This document shows positions 52,817 through 63,861 of a DNA stretch of 64,000 bases, in pieces. The number at the start of each line of letters is the position of its first letter. Position 1 is the stretch's first letter. The notes under the pieces were generated by a model. That model did no database searches, was not told the origin of the DNA, and was given only the letters and a program-made list of their open reading frames with translations. The DNA is taken from positions 983,794-1,047,793 of the forward strand of contig NZ_JABWDU010000001.1 of NCBI RefSeq assembly GCF_013371465.1, in the 5' to 3' direction. Both the position numbers and the translations under genes were made by a program. Source of the stretch: Ensifer oleiphilus (GTDB lineage: Bacteria; Pseudomonadota; Alphaproteobacteria; Rhizobiales; Rhizobiaceae).

Positions 52817-53965
52817 ATGTTGTTCTGGATCCTCGTCGCCACGCTGACGGCGGCTGTCGCCGTCGTGCTCATCCTCCCGCTGTTGCGGGCGGCCGCGCCT
52901 GCATCGTCTCCCCATAGCCACGATATCGAAGTCTATCGCGACCAGCTCGATGAGCTGACGCGCGATCAGGAGAGCGGCTTGATCAACGGCGACGATGCCG
53001 AGCTCGCCCGCGCCGAGGTCGCCCGCCGGCTGCTCGCTGCCGGCGCGATCGACAGTGCCGAGGAGCCGGTCGCAACGGAGCGCCGCGGCGTCAACTTCCT
53101 GGCGCAAGCCTTCGTGCTGCTCTGTCTTCCTGCCATCGGGCTCTGTCTTTACTTGTTCACCGGCAGTCCGGGTGTTCCGGCGCAGCCTTTGGCCGCACGC
53201 CTTGCCGATCCCGGCGCCGATATCAACATTCTGATCGCGCGCGCGGAAAACCATCTGGCGCAGAACCCGAACGATGGCGCCGGCTGGGAAGTGCTTGCAC
53301 CGATCTACATGCGCAACGGTCGTGTCGAGGAGGCGGTGGCCGCCTATGACAGTGCGGTCCGCCTGCTCGGGCCGACGCCGGCCAGGCTCGGCGGATATGC
53401 CGAAGCTCTGATCACGCTGTCGGGCGGGCTGGTGACGACCGAGGCGCAGGCAGCGTTGCGCAGATCTCTCGCCATCGACCCGAACGATCCGCGATCCGAA
53501 TACTATCTTGCCCTCGGCCTGAAGCAGGAAGGAAAGAAGAATGAGGCGCTGGCTGCCTTCAACCGGCTCATCGCCGGTTCTCCGGCGGATGCCCCGTGGG
53601 TGCCGCTGGTCAGGCAGCACGTGGCCGAGCTATCGGGTGGCAATGCCGGAAATGTTGCTGCCGCTGCACCCGGAAATCCGAGCGCCGACGATATCGCCGC
53701 CGCCCAGGACATGAGCGCAGGCGACCGCCAGGAGATGATCCGCGGCATGGTCGAGAGCCTCGCAAGCCGCCTCAAGGAAGATCCTGCCAACCCCGAAGGC
53801 TGGGCGCGGTTGATCCGCTCGCATGTTGTGCTCGATCAAAGAGACCAGGCCGCTGCCGCCCTAAAGGAAAGCCAGAAAACCTTCCCGGCGGACGGCGAAC
53901 AGGGAAAACAGCTGCTTGCGCTGGCCCGCGAACTCGGGATCACGACCGACGGAGAAACGCAATGA
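52817..53965 (+). CDS. cycH: cytochrome c maturation protein CycH (CcmI)
   Basis: A 382-residue membrane protein that delivers apocytochrome c to the haem ligation complex. Two transmembrane segments are at residues 2-23 and about 93-113. The first part has [34 protein letters not shown], typical of CcmI, and the C-terminal two thirds have TPR-like repeats ([30 protein letters not shown]). It is the first gene of cycHJKL, and all four genes overlap by four bases. Confidence 0.95.
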   Translation: MLFWILVATLTAAVAVVLILPLLRAAAPASSPHSHDIEVYRDQLDELTRDQESGLINGDDAELARAEVARRLLAAGAIDSAEEPVATERRGVNFLAQAFVLLCLPAIGLCLYLFTGSPGVPAQPLAARLADPGADINILIARAENHLAQNPNDGAGWEVLAPIYMRNGRVEEAVAAYDSAVRLLGPTPARLGGYAEALITLSGGLVTTEAQAALRRSLAIDPNDPRSEYYLALGLKQEGKKNEALAAFNRLIAGSPADAPWVPLVRQHVAELSGGNAGNVAAAAPGNPSADDIAAAQDMSAGDRQEMIRGMVESLASRLKEDPANPEGWARLIRSHVVLDQRDQAAAALKESQKTFPADGEQGKQLLALARELGITTDGETQ

Positions 53966-54414
53966 CGCGCAAACAGAAGCGATTGGCGATCATCGGCGGT
54001 GGTGTCGGCTTTCTGACGCTCGCTGTCCTCCTGGTGATGTTCGCCTTCAGCCAGGCGATCGCCTATTTCTACGTGCCGAGCGATCTCGCGAAAGCCGATG
54101 TGCCGCCCGGAACCCGCATTCGCCTCGGCGGCCTGGTCGAGGCCGGCTCGGTCAAGCGTGGCGACGGCAAGACCGTGACGTTTACCGTCACCGATACGCT
54201 CGGCCAGGTGCCCGTGACCTATACCGGCATCCTGCCGGACCTGTTCCGCGAAGGGCAGGGCGTTGTCACCGAAGGCACTTTCGTCGCCGGCAGCTCCGTC
54301 TTCGTTGCGGATTCCGTGCTTGCCAAGCATGATGAGACCTATATGCCGAAGGATGTCGCCGACCGCCTGAAGGCCCAGGGTGTCGAACTCAGCGGGAAGG
54401 AAACCGTTCGATGA
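53962..54414 (+). CDS. cycJ: cytochrome c maturation haem chaperone CycJ (CcmE)
   Basis: A 150-residue membrane-anchored chaperone that binds haem covalently. The N-terminal segment [22 protein letters not shown] is the membrane anchor. The OB-fold domain has [26 protein letters not shown], and the haem-binding His is in the conserved [11 protein letters not shown] motif. It overlaps cycH and cycK by four bases each (ATGA). The haem supply by CcmABC/D is encoded elsewhere. Confidence 0.97.
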   Translation: MTRKQKRLAIIGGGVGFLTLAVLLVMFAFSQAIAYFYVPSDLAKADVPPGTRIRLGGLVEAGSVKRGDGKTVTFTVTDTLGQVPVTYTGILPDLFREGQGVVTEGTFVAGSSVFVADSVLAKHDETYMPKDVADRLKAQGVELSGKETVR

Positions 54415-56399
54415 TCATCGAGCTTGGACACTATGCACTGGTTCTGGCGCTGGCGACCGCATTCGTGCAGGCCGCCCTGCCGATCCTTGGCTCCAGGCTC
54501 AATGATCGCGCCCTGATGGAGCTTGCCTCAAGCGCGGCGGTTGCCTGTTTCCTGCTCGTTGCCTTCTCCTTCGCGGTCCTGACCTTCGCCTACGTGACCT
54601 CGGATTTCTCGGTCCGCAACGTCTGGGAGAATTCGCACTCGCTGAAGCCACTGATCTACAAGATCTCCGGCGTGTGGGGGAACCATGAAGGATCGATGCT
54701 GCTCTGGCTCTTGATCCTCGTGTTCTTTTCGGCGCTCGTCGCTACCTTCGGTCGCAATCTGCCGGAAACGCTGAAGGCGAATGTGCTCGCCGTCCAGGCC
54801 TGGATTGCCGTGGCCTTCACGCTGTTCATCCTGCTGACGTCGAACCCCTTCGCGCGCCTGATCCCGGCGCCGGGGGAGGGCAAGGATTTGAACCCGATCC
54901 TGCAGGACGTCGGCCTCGCCATCCATCCGCCACTGCTTTACCTGGGCTATGTCGGCTTTTCCGTCTGCTTCTCCTTTGCCATCGCCGCCCTGATCGAGGG
55001 GCGCATCGACGCCGCCTGGGCACGGTGGGTGCGCCCCTGGACCCTTGCTGCCTGGACGTTCCTCACGGCCGGCATCTCGATGGGCTCCTATTGGGCCTAC
55101 TACGAGCTTGGCTGGGGCGGCTGGTGGTTCTGGGATCCGGTCGAAAACGCCTCCTTCATGCCGTGGCTTGCGGGCACCGCGCTGCTGCACTCCGCGCTCG
55201 TCATGGAGAAACGCGAGGCGCTGAAGATCTGGACCGTGCTGCTGGCGATCATGACCTTCTCGCTGTCGTTGCTCGGCACCTTCCTCGTGCGCTCCGGCGT
55301 GCTGACTTCGGTTCACGCGTTTGCGACTGACCCGACGCGCGGCATCTTCATTCTTGCCATCCTCGTCTTCTTCATCGGCGGCGCCTTTTCGCTGTTTGCC
55401 TTCCGCGCATCGCGACTGAAGGCCGGCGGCATTTTTGCGCCGATCTCGCGTGAGGGCGCGCTCGTCTTCAACAATCTCATCCTGACGACGGCGACGGCAA
55501 CCGTGCTCACCGGCACGCTCTATCCGCTGGTGCTCGAAGCGCTGACCGGCGACAAGATTTCGGTCGGGCCGCCCTTTTTCAACATGACCTTCGGGCTTTT
55601 GATGCTGCCGCTTCTGTTTGCGGTGCCCTTCGGCCCCCTGCTTGCGTGGAAGCGCGGTGATCTGATGGGCGTCGCCCAGCGGCTGTTTGCAGCCGTTGCC
55701 GTCGGCCTCGTCGTCGGCTGCATCTATTATTACGTCATGAACGGCGGGCCTATCCTCGCTCTCTTTGGCATTGCTCTCGGTGTTTACCTGATCGTCGGCT
55801 CGCTGACGGATCTGGCCTTGCGATCAGGGCTCGGCAAGGTGACGGGCAACGTCGCCTGGCGACGTTTCTCCGGCCTTCCGCGCTCGGCCTTCGGCACGGC
55901 ACTTGCGCATATCGGTCTTGGCGTCACGCTGATCGGCATCGTCGCCGTCACCGCGTTCGAGACCGAAACTGTCGTCGAGATGAAGCCGGGCATGACGGTG
56001 GATGCCGGCGGCTACACCCTGCGTTTCGATGGCATGCGCAACGGTAGCGGTCCAAACTACTCCGAGGAGTCAGGCCATTTCACCATCATGAGCGGTGGCG
56101 TCGTTGTCGCCGACATCTGGTCGTCGAAGCGGCTCTATCAGGCGCGGCGCATGCCCACGACCGAAGCCGGCATCCGCACATTTGGCCTCAGCCAGCTCTA
56201 TGTCTCGCTCGGAGACCAGATCAGCGAAGGCGGTATCGTCGTGCGCATCTGGTGGAAGCCGATGATCCTGTGCATCTGGGGCGGCACGCTGTTCATGATG
56301 GCGGGCGGTTTCGTCTCGCTCAGTGATCGCCGCCTGCGCGTCGGTGCGCCGACCCGCGCCAAGCGACCGAAGACGGTTCCCGTGGGGGCGGCCGAATGA
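54411..56399 (+). CDS. cycK: cytochrome c maturation haem lyase CycK (CcmF)
   Basis: A 662-residue integral membrane protein with about 15 transmembrane segments that attaches haem to apocytochrome c. The haem-handling WWD motif is [18 protein letters not shown]. Other hallmarks are [11 protein letters not shown] and [19 protein letters not shown]. It overlaps cycJ and cycL by four bases. With CycL and CycH it forms the ligation complex. Confidence 0.97.
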   Translation: MIIELGHYALVLALATAFVQAALPILGSRLNDRALMELASSAAVACFLLVAFSFAVLTFAYVTSDFSVRNVWENSHSLKPLIYKISGVWGNHEGSMLLWLLILVFFSALVATFGRNLPETLKANVLAVQAWIAVAFTLFILLTSNPFARLIPAPGEGKDLNPILQDVGLAIHPPLLYLGYVGFSVCFSFAIAALIEGRIDAAWARWVRPWTLAAWTFLTAGISMGSYWAYYELGWGGWWFWDPVENASFMPWLAGTALLHSALVMEKREALKIWTVLLAIMTFSLSLLGTFLVRSGVLTSVHAFATDPTRGIFILAILVFFIGGAFSLFAFRASRLKAGGIFAPISREGALVFNNLILTTATATVLTGTLYPLVLEALTGDKISVGPPFFNMTFGLLMLPLLFAVPFGPLLAWKRGDLMGVAQRLFAAVAVGLVVGCIYYYVMNGGPILALFGIALGVYLIVGSLTDLALRSGLGKVTGNVAWRRFSGLPRSAFGTALAHIGLGVTLIGIVAVTAFETETVVEMKPGMTVDAGGYTLRFDGMRNGSGPNYSEESGHFTIMSGGVVVADIWSSKRLYQARRMPTTEAGIRTFGLSQLYVSLGDQISEGGIVVRIWWKPMILCIWGGTLFMMAGGFVSLSDRRLRVGAPTRAKRPKTVPVGAAE

Positions 56400-56851
56400 A
56401 CCGGTTGCTGCTCGCATTCTTTCTGTTTCTGGCGACGCTCGGCCCGGCTTTCGCAGTCAATCCGGATGAGGTCCTGCCCGATCCGGCGTTTGAAGCGCGC
56501 GCGCGGGCGATCTCGGCGGAACTTCGCTGCATGGTCTGCCAGAACCAGTCGATTGACGATTCCAATGCCGAGCTTGCCAAGGACCTCAGGGTCCTCGTGC
56601 GCGAGCGGTTGGCAAATGGCGACAGCGACGAAGCGGTGATCGACTATGTGGTCTCGCGCTACGGCGAGTTCGTGCTGCTCAAACCCCGGCTCGAAACCAA
56701 GACGATGATCCTGTGGGGCATGCCGATCCTGCTTCTGTTCATCGGCGCGATGACGCTGCTGGTGGCCGCGCTCAAGCGTAGCCGCCAATCGCGCGGCACG
56801 CCGCTTTCCGACGACGAGAAGGAAAAGCTGAAGAAGCTGCTTCAGCCCTAG
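56396..56851 (+). CDS. cycL: cytochrome c maturation thioredox protein CycL (CcmH)
   Basis: A 151-residue membrane-anchored reductase. The signal peptide ([20 protein letters not shown]) is followed by the [23 protein letters not shown] motif whose CxxC keeps apocytochrome c reduced. A C-terminal membrane anchor is at [21 protein letters not shown]. It is the last gene of the operon. The ccmG-type partner is not in this window. Confidence 0.97.
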   Translation: MNRLLLAFFLFLATLGPAFAVNPDEVLPDPAFEARARAISAELRCMVCQNQSIDDSNAELAKDLRVLVRERLANGDSDEAVIDYVVSRYGEFVLLKPRLETKTMILWGMPILLLFIGAMTLLVAALKRSRQSRGTPLSDDEKEKLKKLLQP

Positions 56852-57069
56852 AACCGACGGGCAACCTGCCGCTTTCGGTGCCCTTTGCCAACATTACCAA
56901 ATATTCATTCTCCGGACAGAACTCAGTAAGGTCCCATCCGTTACATCTTTCGTCATCGGCTGTTCCTCCAGTCAGCCAGTAGCGAGATCGCCACCCCCGC
57001 GGCGATTTTCGAAATCACGATGTCGAAGCTGCTTGTCTGCGGCTTCAAGGAAGAGAAAAGGCAAAACGG

Positions 57070-58629
57070 ATGTTTACGACCAAATCCCTGCGTCCCTCCA
57101 TCAAGACTGTGCTGAAGACCTCGACCATTGCGGGTCTTGCAGCTGTCATGCTGACCTCCGGCCTGCCGGCGACGATCAGCCAATCCTTCGCCGAAGCCGT
57201 GAAGGTCGATGCGCCCCAGGTGCCGAGCTTTGCCAATGTCGTCGACGCGGTGTCGCCGGCCGTCGTCTCCGTCCGCGTCCAGTCGCGTGCCAACCCTGTC
57301 TCCGACGATGGCAACGGCTTCAGCTTCGACTTTGGCGGTCGCGGTTTCGATGAGCTCCCGAACGATCACCCGCTGAAGCGCTTCTTCAAGGAATTCGGCG
57401 GCCCGCGCGGCGATGAGCGTGCCGAGCGTGGCCCCGGCCGTCGCGGCCCGCATGGCGAAGGTCGCCTGCGCCCGACGTCTCAGGGCTCCGGCTTCTTCAT
57501 CTCTGAAGACGGCTACCTCGTCACCAACAACCACGTCGTTTCCGACGGTTCTGCGTTTACGGTCATCCTCAACGACGGCACCGAGCTTGACGCCAAGCTG
57601 ATCGGCAAGGACAGCCGCACCGATCTCGCCGTCTTGAAAGTCGACGACAAGCGCAAGTTCACCTATGTCAGCTGGGCAGACGACAACCAGGTTCGCGTCG
57701 GCGACTGGGTCGTTGCCGTCGGCAACCCCTTCGGTCTCGGCGGTACTGTGACCTCCGGCATCATTTCGGCCCGTGGCCGCGATATCGGCTCCGGCCCCTA
57801 TGACGACTACCTGCAGGTGGACGCTGCGGTGAACCGCGGCAACTCCGGCGGCCCGACTTTCAACCTTTCGGGTGAAGTCGTCGGCATCAACACCGCGATC
57901 TTCTCGCCGTCGGGCGGCAATGTCGGTATCGCCTTCGCCATCCCGGCATCGGTCGCCAAGGACGTTGTTGCCGACCTGATGAAGGACGGCTCGGTATCGC
58001 GTGGTTGGCTCGGGGTTCAGATCCAGCCGGTGAGCAAGGATATTGCCGAATCGCTCGGCCTTTCGGAAGCAAACGGCGCCCTCGTCGTCGAACCGCAGGC
58101 CGGCTCGCCTGGCGAAAAGGCCGGCATCAAGAAGGGTGACGTCGTCACCGCGCTCAATGGCGACACCATCAAGGATCCGCGTGATCTTGCCCGCAAGGTC
58201 GCCGGCATTCGCCCGGGTACCACGGTCGATGTCGCGCTGTGGCGCAACGGCAAGTCCGAGACCGTCAAGCTCGAGATCGGGACGCTGCCGAAGGACGACA
58301 AGGAAGCGGCCAAGGATTCCGGTACGCAGTCCGAGGAAGCCCAGCCGTCGAGCGAGCAGGCCTTGGCCGACCTCGGCATGACCGTGGTTCCGTCGGACGA
58401 CGGTCAGAGCGTGACGATCGCCTCGGTAGACGAGGACTCGGATGCCAGCGATCGTGGCCTGAAGCAGGGCGAGAAGATCGTTTCCGTCAACAATCAGGAA
58501 GTGAAGTCGGCGGACGATATCCTCAAGGTGATCAGCACCGCCAAGAAGGACGGCCGCAGCAAGGCGCTCTTCCAGATCGAGGCCGACAGCGGCAGCCGCT
58601 TCGTGGCACTTCCCATCGATCAGGGCTGA
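57070..58629 (+). CDS. degP: periplasmic serine protease/chaperone DegP (Do type)
   Basis: A 519-residue HtrA-type protease that removes or refolds damaged envelope proteins. The signal region is residues 1-40. The catalytic triad is His in VTNNHVVSDG, Asp in DSRTDLAVLKV and Ser in GNSGGPTFNLSG. Two PDZ domains follow (about residues 310-400 and 430-515). A Gly/Arg-rich insert lies near residue 115 (DERAERGPGRRGPHGEGRLR). It follows cycL with 218 bases between, in the order known for S. meliloti degP1. A hairpin follows. Confidence 0.95.
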   Translation: MFTTKSLRPSIKTVLKTSTIAGLAAVMLTSGLPATISQSFAEAVKVDAPQVPSFANVVDAVSPAVVSVRVQSRANPVSDDGNGFSFDFGGRGFDELPNDHPLKRFFKEFGGPRGDERAERGPGRRGPHGEGRLRPTSQGSGFFISEDGYLVTNNHVVSDGSAFTVILNDGTELDAKLIGKDSRTDLAVLKVDDKRKFTYVSWADDNQVRVGDWVVAVGNPFGLGGTVTSGIISARGRDIGSGPYDDYLQVDAAVNRGNSGGPTFNLSGEVVGINTAIFSPSGGNVGIAFAIPASVAKDVVADLMKDGSVSRGWLGVQIQPVSKDIAESLGLSEANGALVVEPQAGSPGEKAGIKKGDVVTALNGDTIKDPRDLARKVAGIRPGTTVDVALWRNGKSETVKLEIGTLPKDDKEAAKDSGTQSEEAQPSSEQALADLGMTVVPSDDGQSVTIASVDEDSDASDRGLKQGEKIVSVNNQEVKSADDILKVISTAKKDGRSKALFQIEADSGSRFVALPIDQG

Positions 58630-58654
58630 TCGCGGCAGCGAATGAATGACCGGG

Positions 58655-58685
58655 GCGCCGCGATATCCGAGCGATTTCGCGGCGC
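58655..58685. terminator. hairpin after degP
   Basis: GCGCCGCGA (58655-58663) and TCGCGGCGC (58677-58685) form a 9-bp stem with a 13-base loop, 25 bases after the degP stop. No T-run follows; it may attenuate read-through into the two-component genes. Confidence 0.5.
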
Positions 58686-58765
58686 TCGCCGTTTGGGGCG
58701 AAGTGATCGCCATTCCGGTTATCAGAAAACTCGAAACCGGTTGAGACAGACAGAGGTCCGGGACT

Positions 58766-59467
58766 ATGGTCACGCGTATGAAGATTCTTATCATTGAAGA
58801 CGATATCGAGGCTGCTGCCTATCTCGCAAAGGCGTTCCGGGAAGCGGGCATTGTCTGCGACCATGCGAGCGACGGCGAAAGCGGTCTCTTCATGGCCAGC
58901 GAAAACAGCTACGATGTTCTCGTCGTTGACCGCATGTTGCCGCGCCGCGATGGCCTGTCGGTCATCACTGAGCTGCGCGGCAAGGGTATTCACACGCCGG
59001 TGCTCATCCTGTCGGCGCTCGGACAGGTCGATGATCGGGTGACTGGTCTTCGTGCCGGCGGTGACGACTATCTGCCGAAACCCTATGCCTTCAACGAGCT
59101 TCTCGCGCGCGTCGAAGTGCTTGGCCGCCGCAAGGGCGCGCCGGATCAGGACATGGTCTACCGGGTCGGCGATCTCGAGCTTGACCGCCTTTCGCACTCG
59201 GTTCGTCGCCAGGGCAAGGAAATCCCGCTGCAGCCGCGCGAGTTCCGGCTGCTCGAATATCTGATGAAGAATGCCGGCCAGGTCGTGACCAGAACCATGC
59301 TGCTCGAAAACGTCTGGGACTATCACTTCGATCCGCAGACCAATGTCATCGACGTGCACGTTTCGCGGCTGCGCTCGAAGATCGAGAAGGACTTTGACCT
59401 GCCGCTGCTTCGGACCGTGCGCGGCGCCGGCTATATGATCAAGGATGACCGGACCGCCAGCGCATGA
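58766..59467 (+). CDS. OmpR-type response regulator
   Basis: A 233-residue response regulator. The receiver domain has D55 in DVLVVDRMLPRRDG and K in YLPKPYAFNELL. The winged-helix output is LQPREFRLLEYLMKNAGQVVTRTMLLENVWDYHFDPQTNVIDVHVSRLRSKIEKDFDL. The ATG at 58766 has AGAGG upstream; one at 58778 (MKILIIEDD) fits the usual start of the family too. It overlaps the kinase gene by four bases. Its proximity to degP and cyc genes suggests envelope stress sensing. Regulated genes are unknown. Confidence 0.92.
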   Translation: MVTRMKILIIEDDIEAAAYLAKAFREAGIVCDHASDGESGLFMASENSYDVLVVDRMLPRRDGLSVITELRGKGIHTPVLILSALGQVDDRVTGLRAGGDDYLPKPYAFNELLARVEVLGRRKGAPDQDMVYRVGDLELDRLSHSVRRQGKEIPLQPREFRLLEYLMKNAGQVVTRTMLLENVWDYHFDPQTNVIDVHVSRLRSKIEKDFDLPLLRTVRGAGYMIKDDRTASA

Positions 59468-60870
59468 GCAAGCTCGGCGTCCTGTTCCGGACGACAGCCG
59501 TCCGGTTGTCCGCGCTTTACCTCATCCTCTTTTCGCTCTGCGCCGCCTTTCTGGTCTTTTACGTCACCGGCATGTCCGAGCGTCTGTTGCAGCAGCAGAC
59601 ACGCGACGCGGTGACCGCCGAGGTGACGCAGATCGAGCAGGTCTATACTCGCGCCGGGATCAATGGTCTCTTGCGCTCGCTTGAGAGACGCGCGCGCCAG
59701 CCTGGTGCCAATCTCTATGTAATCGCCGGGCCGAGCGGCGAAATCCTTGCCGGCAATGTGGCGAGCCTTGAGCCAGGCCTTCTCGATCGCGAAGGCTGGA
59801 CGGAGAAGCCGTTCGCCTATCAGCGCTATACCGACGAGAGCCGCAAGGACAGCCACGTGGCGCTCGCCCACGTGCTGATGCTCGACAACGGTCTTCGCAT
59901 CCTCGTCGGCCGTGACCTTCAGGAACCGCAGAAGTTCCGTGCCCTGGTGCGCCAGGCGTTGATGGTGGCGCTCGGCATTATGGGCCTTGGCGCGCTTATT
60001 ATCTGGTTTGCCATCGGCCGCAATGCGCTGAAGCGCATCGACCGCATGTCGGAGGCGAGCACCAAGATCATGGCGGGCGACCTGTCGCAGCGTCTGCCGA
60101 CGAGCGGCTCCGGCGACGAATTCGACCGGCTTTCCGAATCATTGAACGCAATGCTCGGGCGCATCGAGAAGCTGAACGAAGGCCTGCGCCAGGTCTCGGA
60201 CAACATCGCCCACGACTTGAAGACGCCGCTGACGCGGCTGCGCAACAAGGCGGAAGCGGCCCTGGCGCGCAAGGGCACAAGTCAGCGCGGTGCGCTTGAA
60301 GAAATCATCGGCGAGTCGGACCAGCTGATCCGCACCTTCAATGCGCTTCTGATGATTTCGCGTGTCGAAGCGGGCTCGGCCGCCGCCGAGATGAGCGAGG
60401 TCGACCTTTCGCAGATCGTGTCGGACTGCGTTGAGCTCTATGAGCCGGTCGCGGAAGATGTCGGCCTGCGGCTCGAAGCGGATGTCGCGCCGGGCATGGT
60501 CATTTCCGGCAACCGCGAGCTTGTCGGCCAGGCGCTCGGCAACCTCCTGGACAACGCAATCAAGTACGCTGAAGGCGGCGCCGATCCGCTGATCAAGGTC
60601 TCGCTCGGCAGGCGCGATGGCAAGGTCGTTCTTTCGGTTGCCGACCACGGCCCGGGCGTTCCCGAAGACAAGCGCGAGGAAGTCGTCAAGCGGTTCGTCC
60701 GGTTGGACGAGAGCCGTTCCAAGCCGGGTACCGGCCTCGGACTGTCGCTTGTGGAGGCCGTGATGGAGATGCACCATGGCGCATTGAATCTGGCCGCAAC
60801 CGATCCTGAGGGCGGCGATAACGGCAAGGGACTGACGGTACATATGGTTTTCCCGGCGTCCGCGACCTGA
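59464..60870 (+). CDS. sensor histidine kinase (HAMP type)
   Basis: A 468-residue membrane kinase. Transmembrane segments lie at about residues 15-38 and 165-185, enclosing a short periplasmic region. HAMP follows (NALKRIDRMSEASTKIMAGDLSQRLP), then the dimerisation domain with H250 in DNIAHDLKTPLTRLRNKAEAAL, and the HATPase domain with LLDNAIKYAEGG and GTGLGLSLVEAVMEMHHG. It overlaps the regulator gene by four bases (ATGA). The signal is unknown. glnE starts 33 bases downstream. Confidence 0.93.
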   Translation: MSKLGVLFRTTAVRLSALYLILFSLCAAFLVFYVTGMSERLLQQQTRDAVTAEVTQIEQVYTRAGINGLLRSLERRARQPGANLYVIAGPSGEILAGNVASLEPGLLDREGWTEKPFAYQRYTDESRKDSHVALAHVLMLDNGLRILVGRDLQEPQKFRALVRQALMVALGIMGLGALIIWFAIGRNALKRIDRMSEASTKIMAGDLSQRLPTSGSGDEFDRLSESLNAMLGRIEKLNEGLRQVSDNIAHDLKTPLTRLRNKAEAALARKGTSQRGALEEIIGESDQLIRTFNALLMISRVEAGSAAAEMSEVDLSQIVSDCVELYEPVAEDVGLRLEADVAPGMVISGNRELVGQALGNLLDNAIKYAEGGADPLIKVSLGRRDGKVVLSVADHGPGVPEDKREEVVKRFVRLDESRSKPGTGLGLSLVEAVMEMHHGALNLAATDPEGGDNGKGLTVHMVFPASAT

Positions 60871-60903
60871 TAGACCGGTTTGCGGAGAACAGGGGGAAAC
60901 GGC

Positions 60904-63861
60904 ATGCAGGACACGATGGCAGGGCACTGGTGGGGCATGGAGACGGCGCCGATCAAACCGGCAAGCCAGGCCGACGCCAAATCCGCGCTGTCGGTGCTGA
61001 AGGACATGGCCAAGGGGCATGACCAGATCAGCCGACTGCTAGCGTCCGAAACACCGTTCAAGGCCTTTATCGTCTCTGCCTTTGCCTTGTCGCCGTTCCT
61101 GCGCGACACCGGCGGCAGCCAGCCCGGCATACTCGAACAGATCCTGACCGAACCGCTGCAAGAATTTCTGACCGAGCGGGTTCGGCGGGCTCGGGACGCC
61201 TGGGTGCCGGCTGAGCCGGGCGTCGCGTTGCCCGATACCGAGGTCATGACGCGACTTCGAAAGGCCAAGCGAGAGCTTGCTTTTGCCGTAGCGCTGGCGG
61301 ACCTCTCCCGGCATTTCGATGGTCGCGAGACGACGCGCTGGCTGAGCGAATTTGCCGGTGCCGCGGTTTCTGCAACGATCGATCATCTGTTGCTGAGCGG
61401 CCATCAAGCCGGCAAGCTTGCACTCAAGGACGTCACTGCGCCAAGCGCCGGCTCCGGCGTCGTCGTTCTCGGCATGGGCAAGCTCGGCGCCTTCGAGCTC
61501 AACTACTCCTCCGACATCGATCTCGTGGTGTTCTACGATCCGCAGTCCGGCATCGTCGTCGATCGCGATGACGCCTCAGAGACCTTCGGCCGGTTGCTGC
61601 GACGCCTCATTCGCATCCTCCAGGAGCGCACTGGCGACGGCTACGTCTTTCGCACCGACTTGCGCCTGCGCCCGGATCCCGGCTCGACACCACTCGCGAT
61701 CCCGGTCGAGGCGGCCATGCTCTATTACGAAAGCAGGGGGCAGAACTGGGAGCGCGCCGCCTTCATCAAGGCGCGTCCCGTTGCCGGGGACGTCGCTGCC
61801 GGCGATGCATTTTTGAAGGAACTGACGCCGTTCGTCTTCCGCAAGTATCTCGACTACGCGGCAATCTCCGACATCCATTCGATCAAACGGCAGATCCACG
61901 CGCACAAGGGTCACGGCGAGATTGCGGTGAAAGGTCACAATATCAAGCTCGGTCGTGGCGGCATCCGCGAGATCGAGTTCTTCGTTCAGACCCAGCAGCT
62001 GATCGCCGGCGGGCGCATGCCCGAGCTGCGGCTGAAGGCGACGGAGCCGATGCTGCATGCGCTGGTCAAGGCCGGCTGGATCGACGAGACGACGGCGGAC
62101 GAACTGGTCGAAGCCTACTGGTTCCTGCGCGATGTCGAACACCGGATCCAGATGGTGCGCGACGAACAGACTCATGTCTTGCCGGAGACCGAGGCTGAGT
62201 TGAAGCGCATCGCCTTCATGCTCGGTTTCGAGGATACGGCCAGCTTTTCCAAGGCGCTGTCCAAGGTCCTGCGCACAGTCGAGCGGCGCTACGCCCAGCT
62301 CTTCGAGCAGGAGGCGAAGCTTTCGAGCGAGACCGGCAACCTCGTCTTCACCGGCCAGCGCGACGATCCCGATACGCTCGAGACCCTAAGGAAACTCGGT
62401 TTCCAGCGGCCGTCCGACATCTCGCACACGATCCGCACTTGGCATTACGGCCGCTACCGCGCGACGCAGTCGGTGGAGGCGCGCGAGCGGCTGACGGAAC
62501 TGACGCCGCAGCTCCTGCGCGTTTTCGGCGAGAGCCGGCGGGCCGATGAGGCGCTCCTGCGTTTCGATCACTTCATTTCAGGCCTGCCGGCCGGCATCCA
62601 GCTGTTTTCGCTGCTCGGCAACAATCCGCGGCTCCTGTCGCTGATCGTCAACATTATGTCCTCGGCGCCGCGGCTGGCCGAGATCATCGCGGCGCGGCCG
62701 CATGTGTTTGACGGCATGCTCGATCCCGGCCTCCTGGCGGAGTTGCCGACCAGGGACTATCTGGCGCCGCGCATCGCCAACTTCGTTGCCGGCGCCCGTC
62801 ACTATGAAGAAGTGCTCGACCGTCTGCGCATCATCGCTGCAGAACAGCGTTTCCTGATCGGCATTCGCCTGCTGACCGGTTCTATCTCTGGCGCCCAGGC
62901 GGGCCGCGCCTTTACCGATCTTGCCGACCTGATCATCGCTGCGGCGGTGGACGCGGTGCTTGCAGAGGTGCGCTCGGTCCACGGTGATTTTCCGGGTGGG
63001 CGCATTGTCGTCGTCGGTATGGGGAAGCTCGGCAGTCACGAACTGACGGCGGGCTCCGACGTCGACCTGATCCTGCTCTACGACTATGACGACGCCGCCG
63101 CGGAATCGGACGGCGGCAAGCCGCTCGATCCGACGCGCTACTTCACCCGGCTGACCCAGCGCCTGATCGCAGCGCTCTCGGCGCCGACGGCCGAGGGCGT
63201 GCTCTATGAGGTCGACATGCGGCTCCGGCCCTCCGGCAACAAGGGCCCGGTCGCCACCCGCATCAACGCCTTTGCCAAGTATCAGCGCGAAGAGGCCTGG
63301 ACCTGGGAGCATCTGGCGTTGACCCGGGCGCGCTGCATCTGCGGTGACGACAGCCTGAAGAAACAAGCCGACGCCATCTTCGCCGAAGTGCTCGGCCAGA
63401 AGCGCGATGTCGCCAAGATCAGCGCCGACGTGATTTCGATGCGCGAGATGATCGACAGCGAGAAGCCGCCAAGCGACATCTGGGATTTCAAGCTAATCCC
63501 CGGCGGTCTCGTCGATATCGAGTTCATCGCCCAGTATCTGGCGCTGATCGCACCCGCCAAGGGCGTACCACCGCTTGCAGCCGGCGCTCACACGGCCGAT
63601 GCCCTGAAGGTGCTTGGCGGCGCGATGATGAATCCGAACGATGTCGATACCACGATGGAGGCGCTGAGCCTCTTCACCGAGCTGTCGCAGATCGTGCGGC
63701 TGTGCATCGAGGGAGAGTTCGACCCCAAGGAAGCGCCGGCCGGCCTCGTCGACCTTGTCTGCCGGGCGGGTGACTATCCCGACCTGAAGACGCTGGAGGC
63801 CGATATCAAGCGGCTGTCGAAGTCTGTCAGGCGTATTTTTCAGTCGGTGGTTTCGGCGTAG
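60904..63861 (+). CDS. glnE: glutamine synthetase adenylyltransferase/deadenylyltransferase
   Basis: A 985-residue bifunctional enzyme that attaches or removes AMP on glutamine synthetase in response to PII proteins and glutamine. Two nucleotidyltransferase domains are visible: N-terminal VVVLGMGKLGAFELNYSSDIDLVVFYD and C-terminal VVVGMGKLGSHELTAGSDVDLILLYDYD. The Gly-X11-DXD pattern is complete in both. The ATG at 60904 has AGGGGG upstream and is chosen over a TTG at 60880. Its last bases overlap the minus-strand kinase gene at 63840. It may be in one transcript with the two-component pair. Confidence 0.96.
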   Translation: MQDTMAGHWWGMETAPIKPASQADAKSALSVLKDMAKGHDQISRLLASETPFKAFIVSAFALSPFLRDTGGSQPGILEQILTEPLQEFLTERVRRARDAWVPAEPGVALPDTEVMTRLRKAKRELAFAVALADLSRHFDGRETTRWLSEFAGAAVSATIDHLLLSGHQAGKLALKDVTAPSAGSGVVVLGMGKLGAFELNYSSDIDLVVFYDPQSGIVVDRDDASETFGRLLRRLIRILQERTGDGYVFRTDLRLRPDPGSTPLAIPVEAAMLYYESRGQNWERAAFIKARPVAGDVAAGDAFLKELTPFVFRKYLDYAAISDIHSIKRQIHAHKGHGEIAVKGHNIKLGRGGIREIEFFVQTQQLIAGGRMPELRLKATEPMLHALVKAGWIDETTADELVEAYWFLRDVEHRIQMVRDEQTHVLPETEAELKRIAFMLGFEDTASFSKALSKVLRTVERRYAQLFEQEAKLSSETGNLVFTGQRDDPDTLETLRKLGFQRPSDISHTIRTWHYGRYRATQSVEARERLTELTPQLLRVFGESRRADEALLRFDHFISGLPAGIQLFSLLGNNPRLLSLIVNIMSSAPRLAEIIAARPHVFDGMLDPGLLAELPTRDYLAPRIANFVAGARHYEEVLDRLRIIAAEQRFLIGIRLLTGSISGAQAGRAFTDLADLIIAAAVDAVLAEVRSVHGDFPGGRIVVVGMGKLGSHELTAGSDVDLILLYDYDDAAAESDGGKPLDPTRYFTRLTQRLIAALSAPTAEGVLYEVDMRLRPSGNKGPVATRINAFAKYQREEAWTWEHLALTRARCICGDDSLKKQADAIFAEVLGQKRDVAKISADVISMREMIDSEKPPSDIWDFKLIPGGLVDIEFIAQYLALIAPAKGVPPLAAGAHTADALKVLGGAMMNPNDVDTTMEALSLFTELSQIVRLCIEGEFDPKEAPAGLVDLVCRAGDYPDLKTLEADIKRLSKSVRRIFQSVVSA

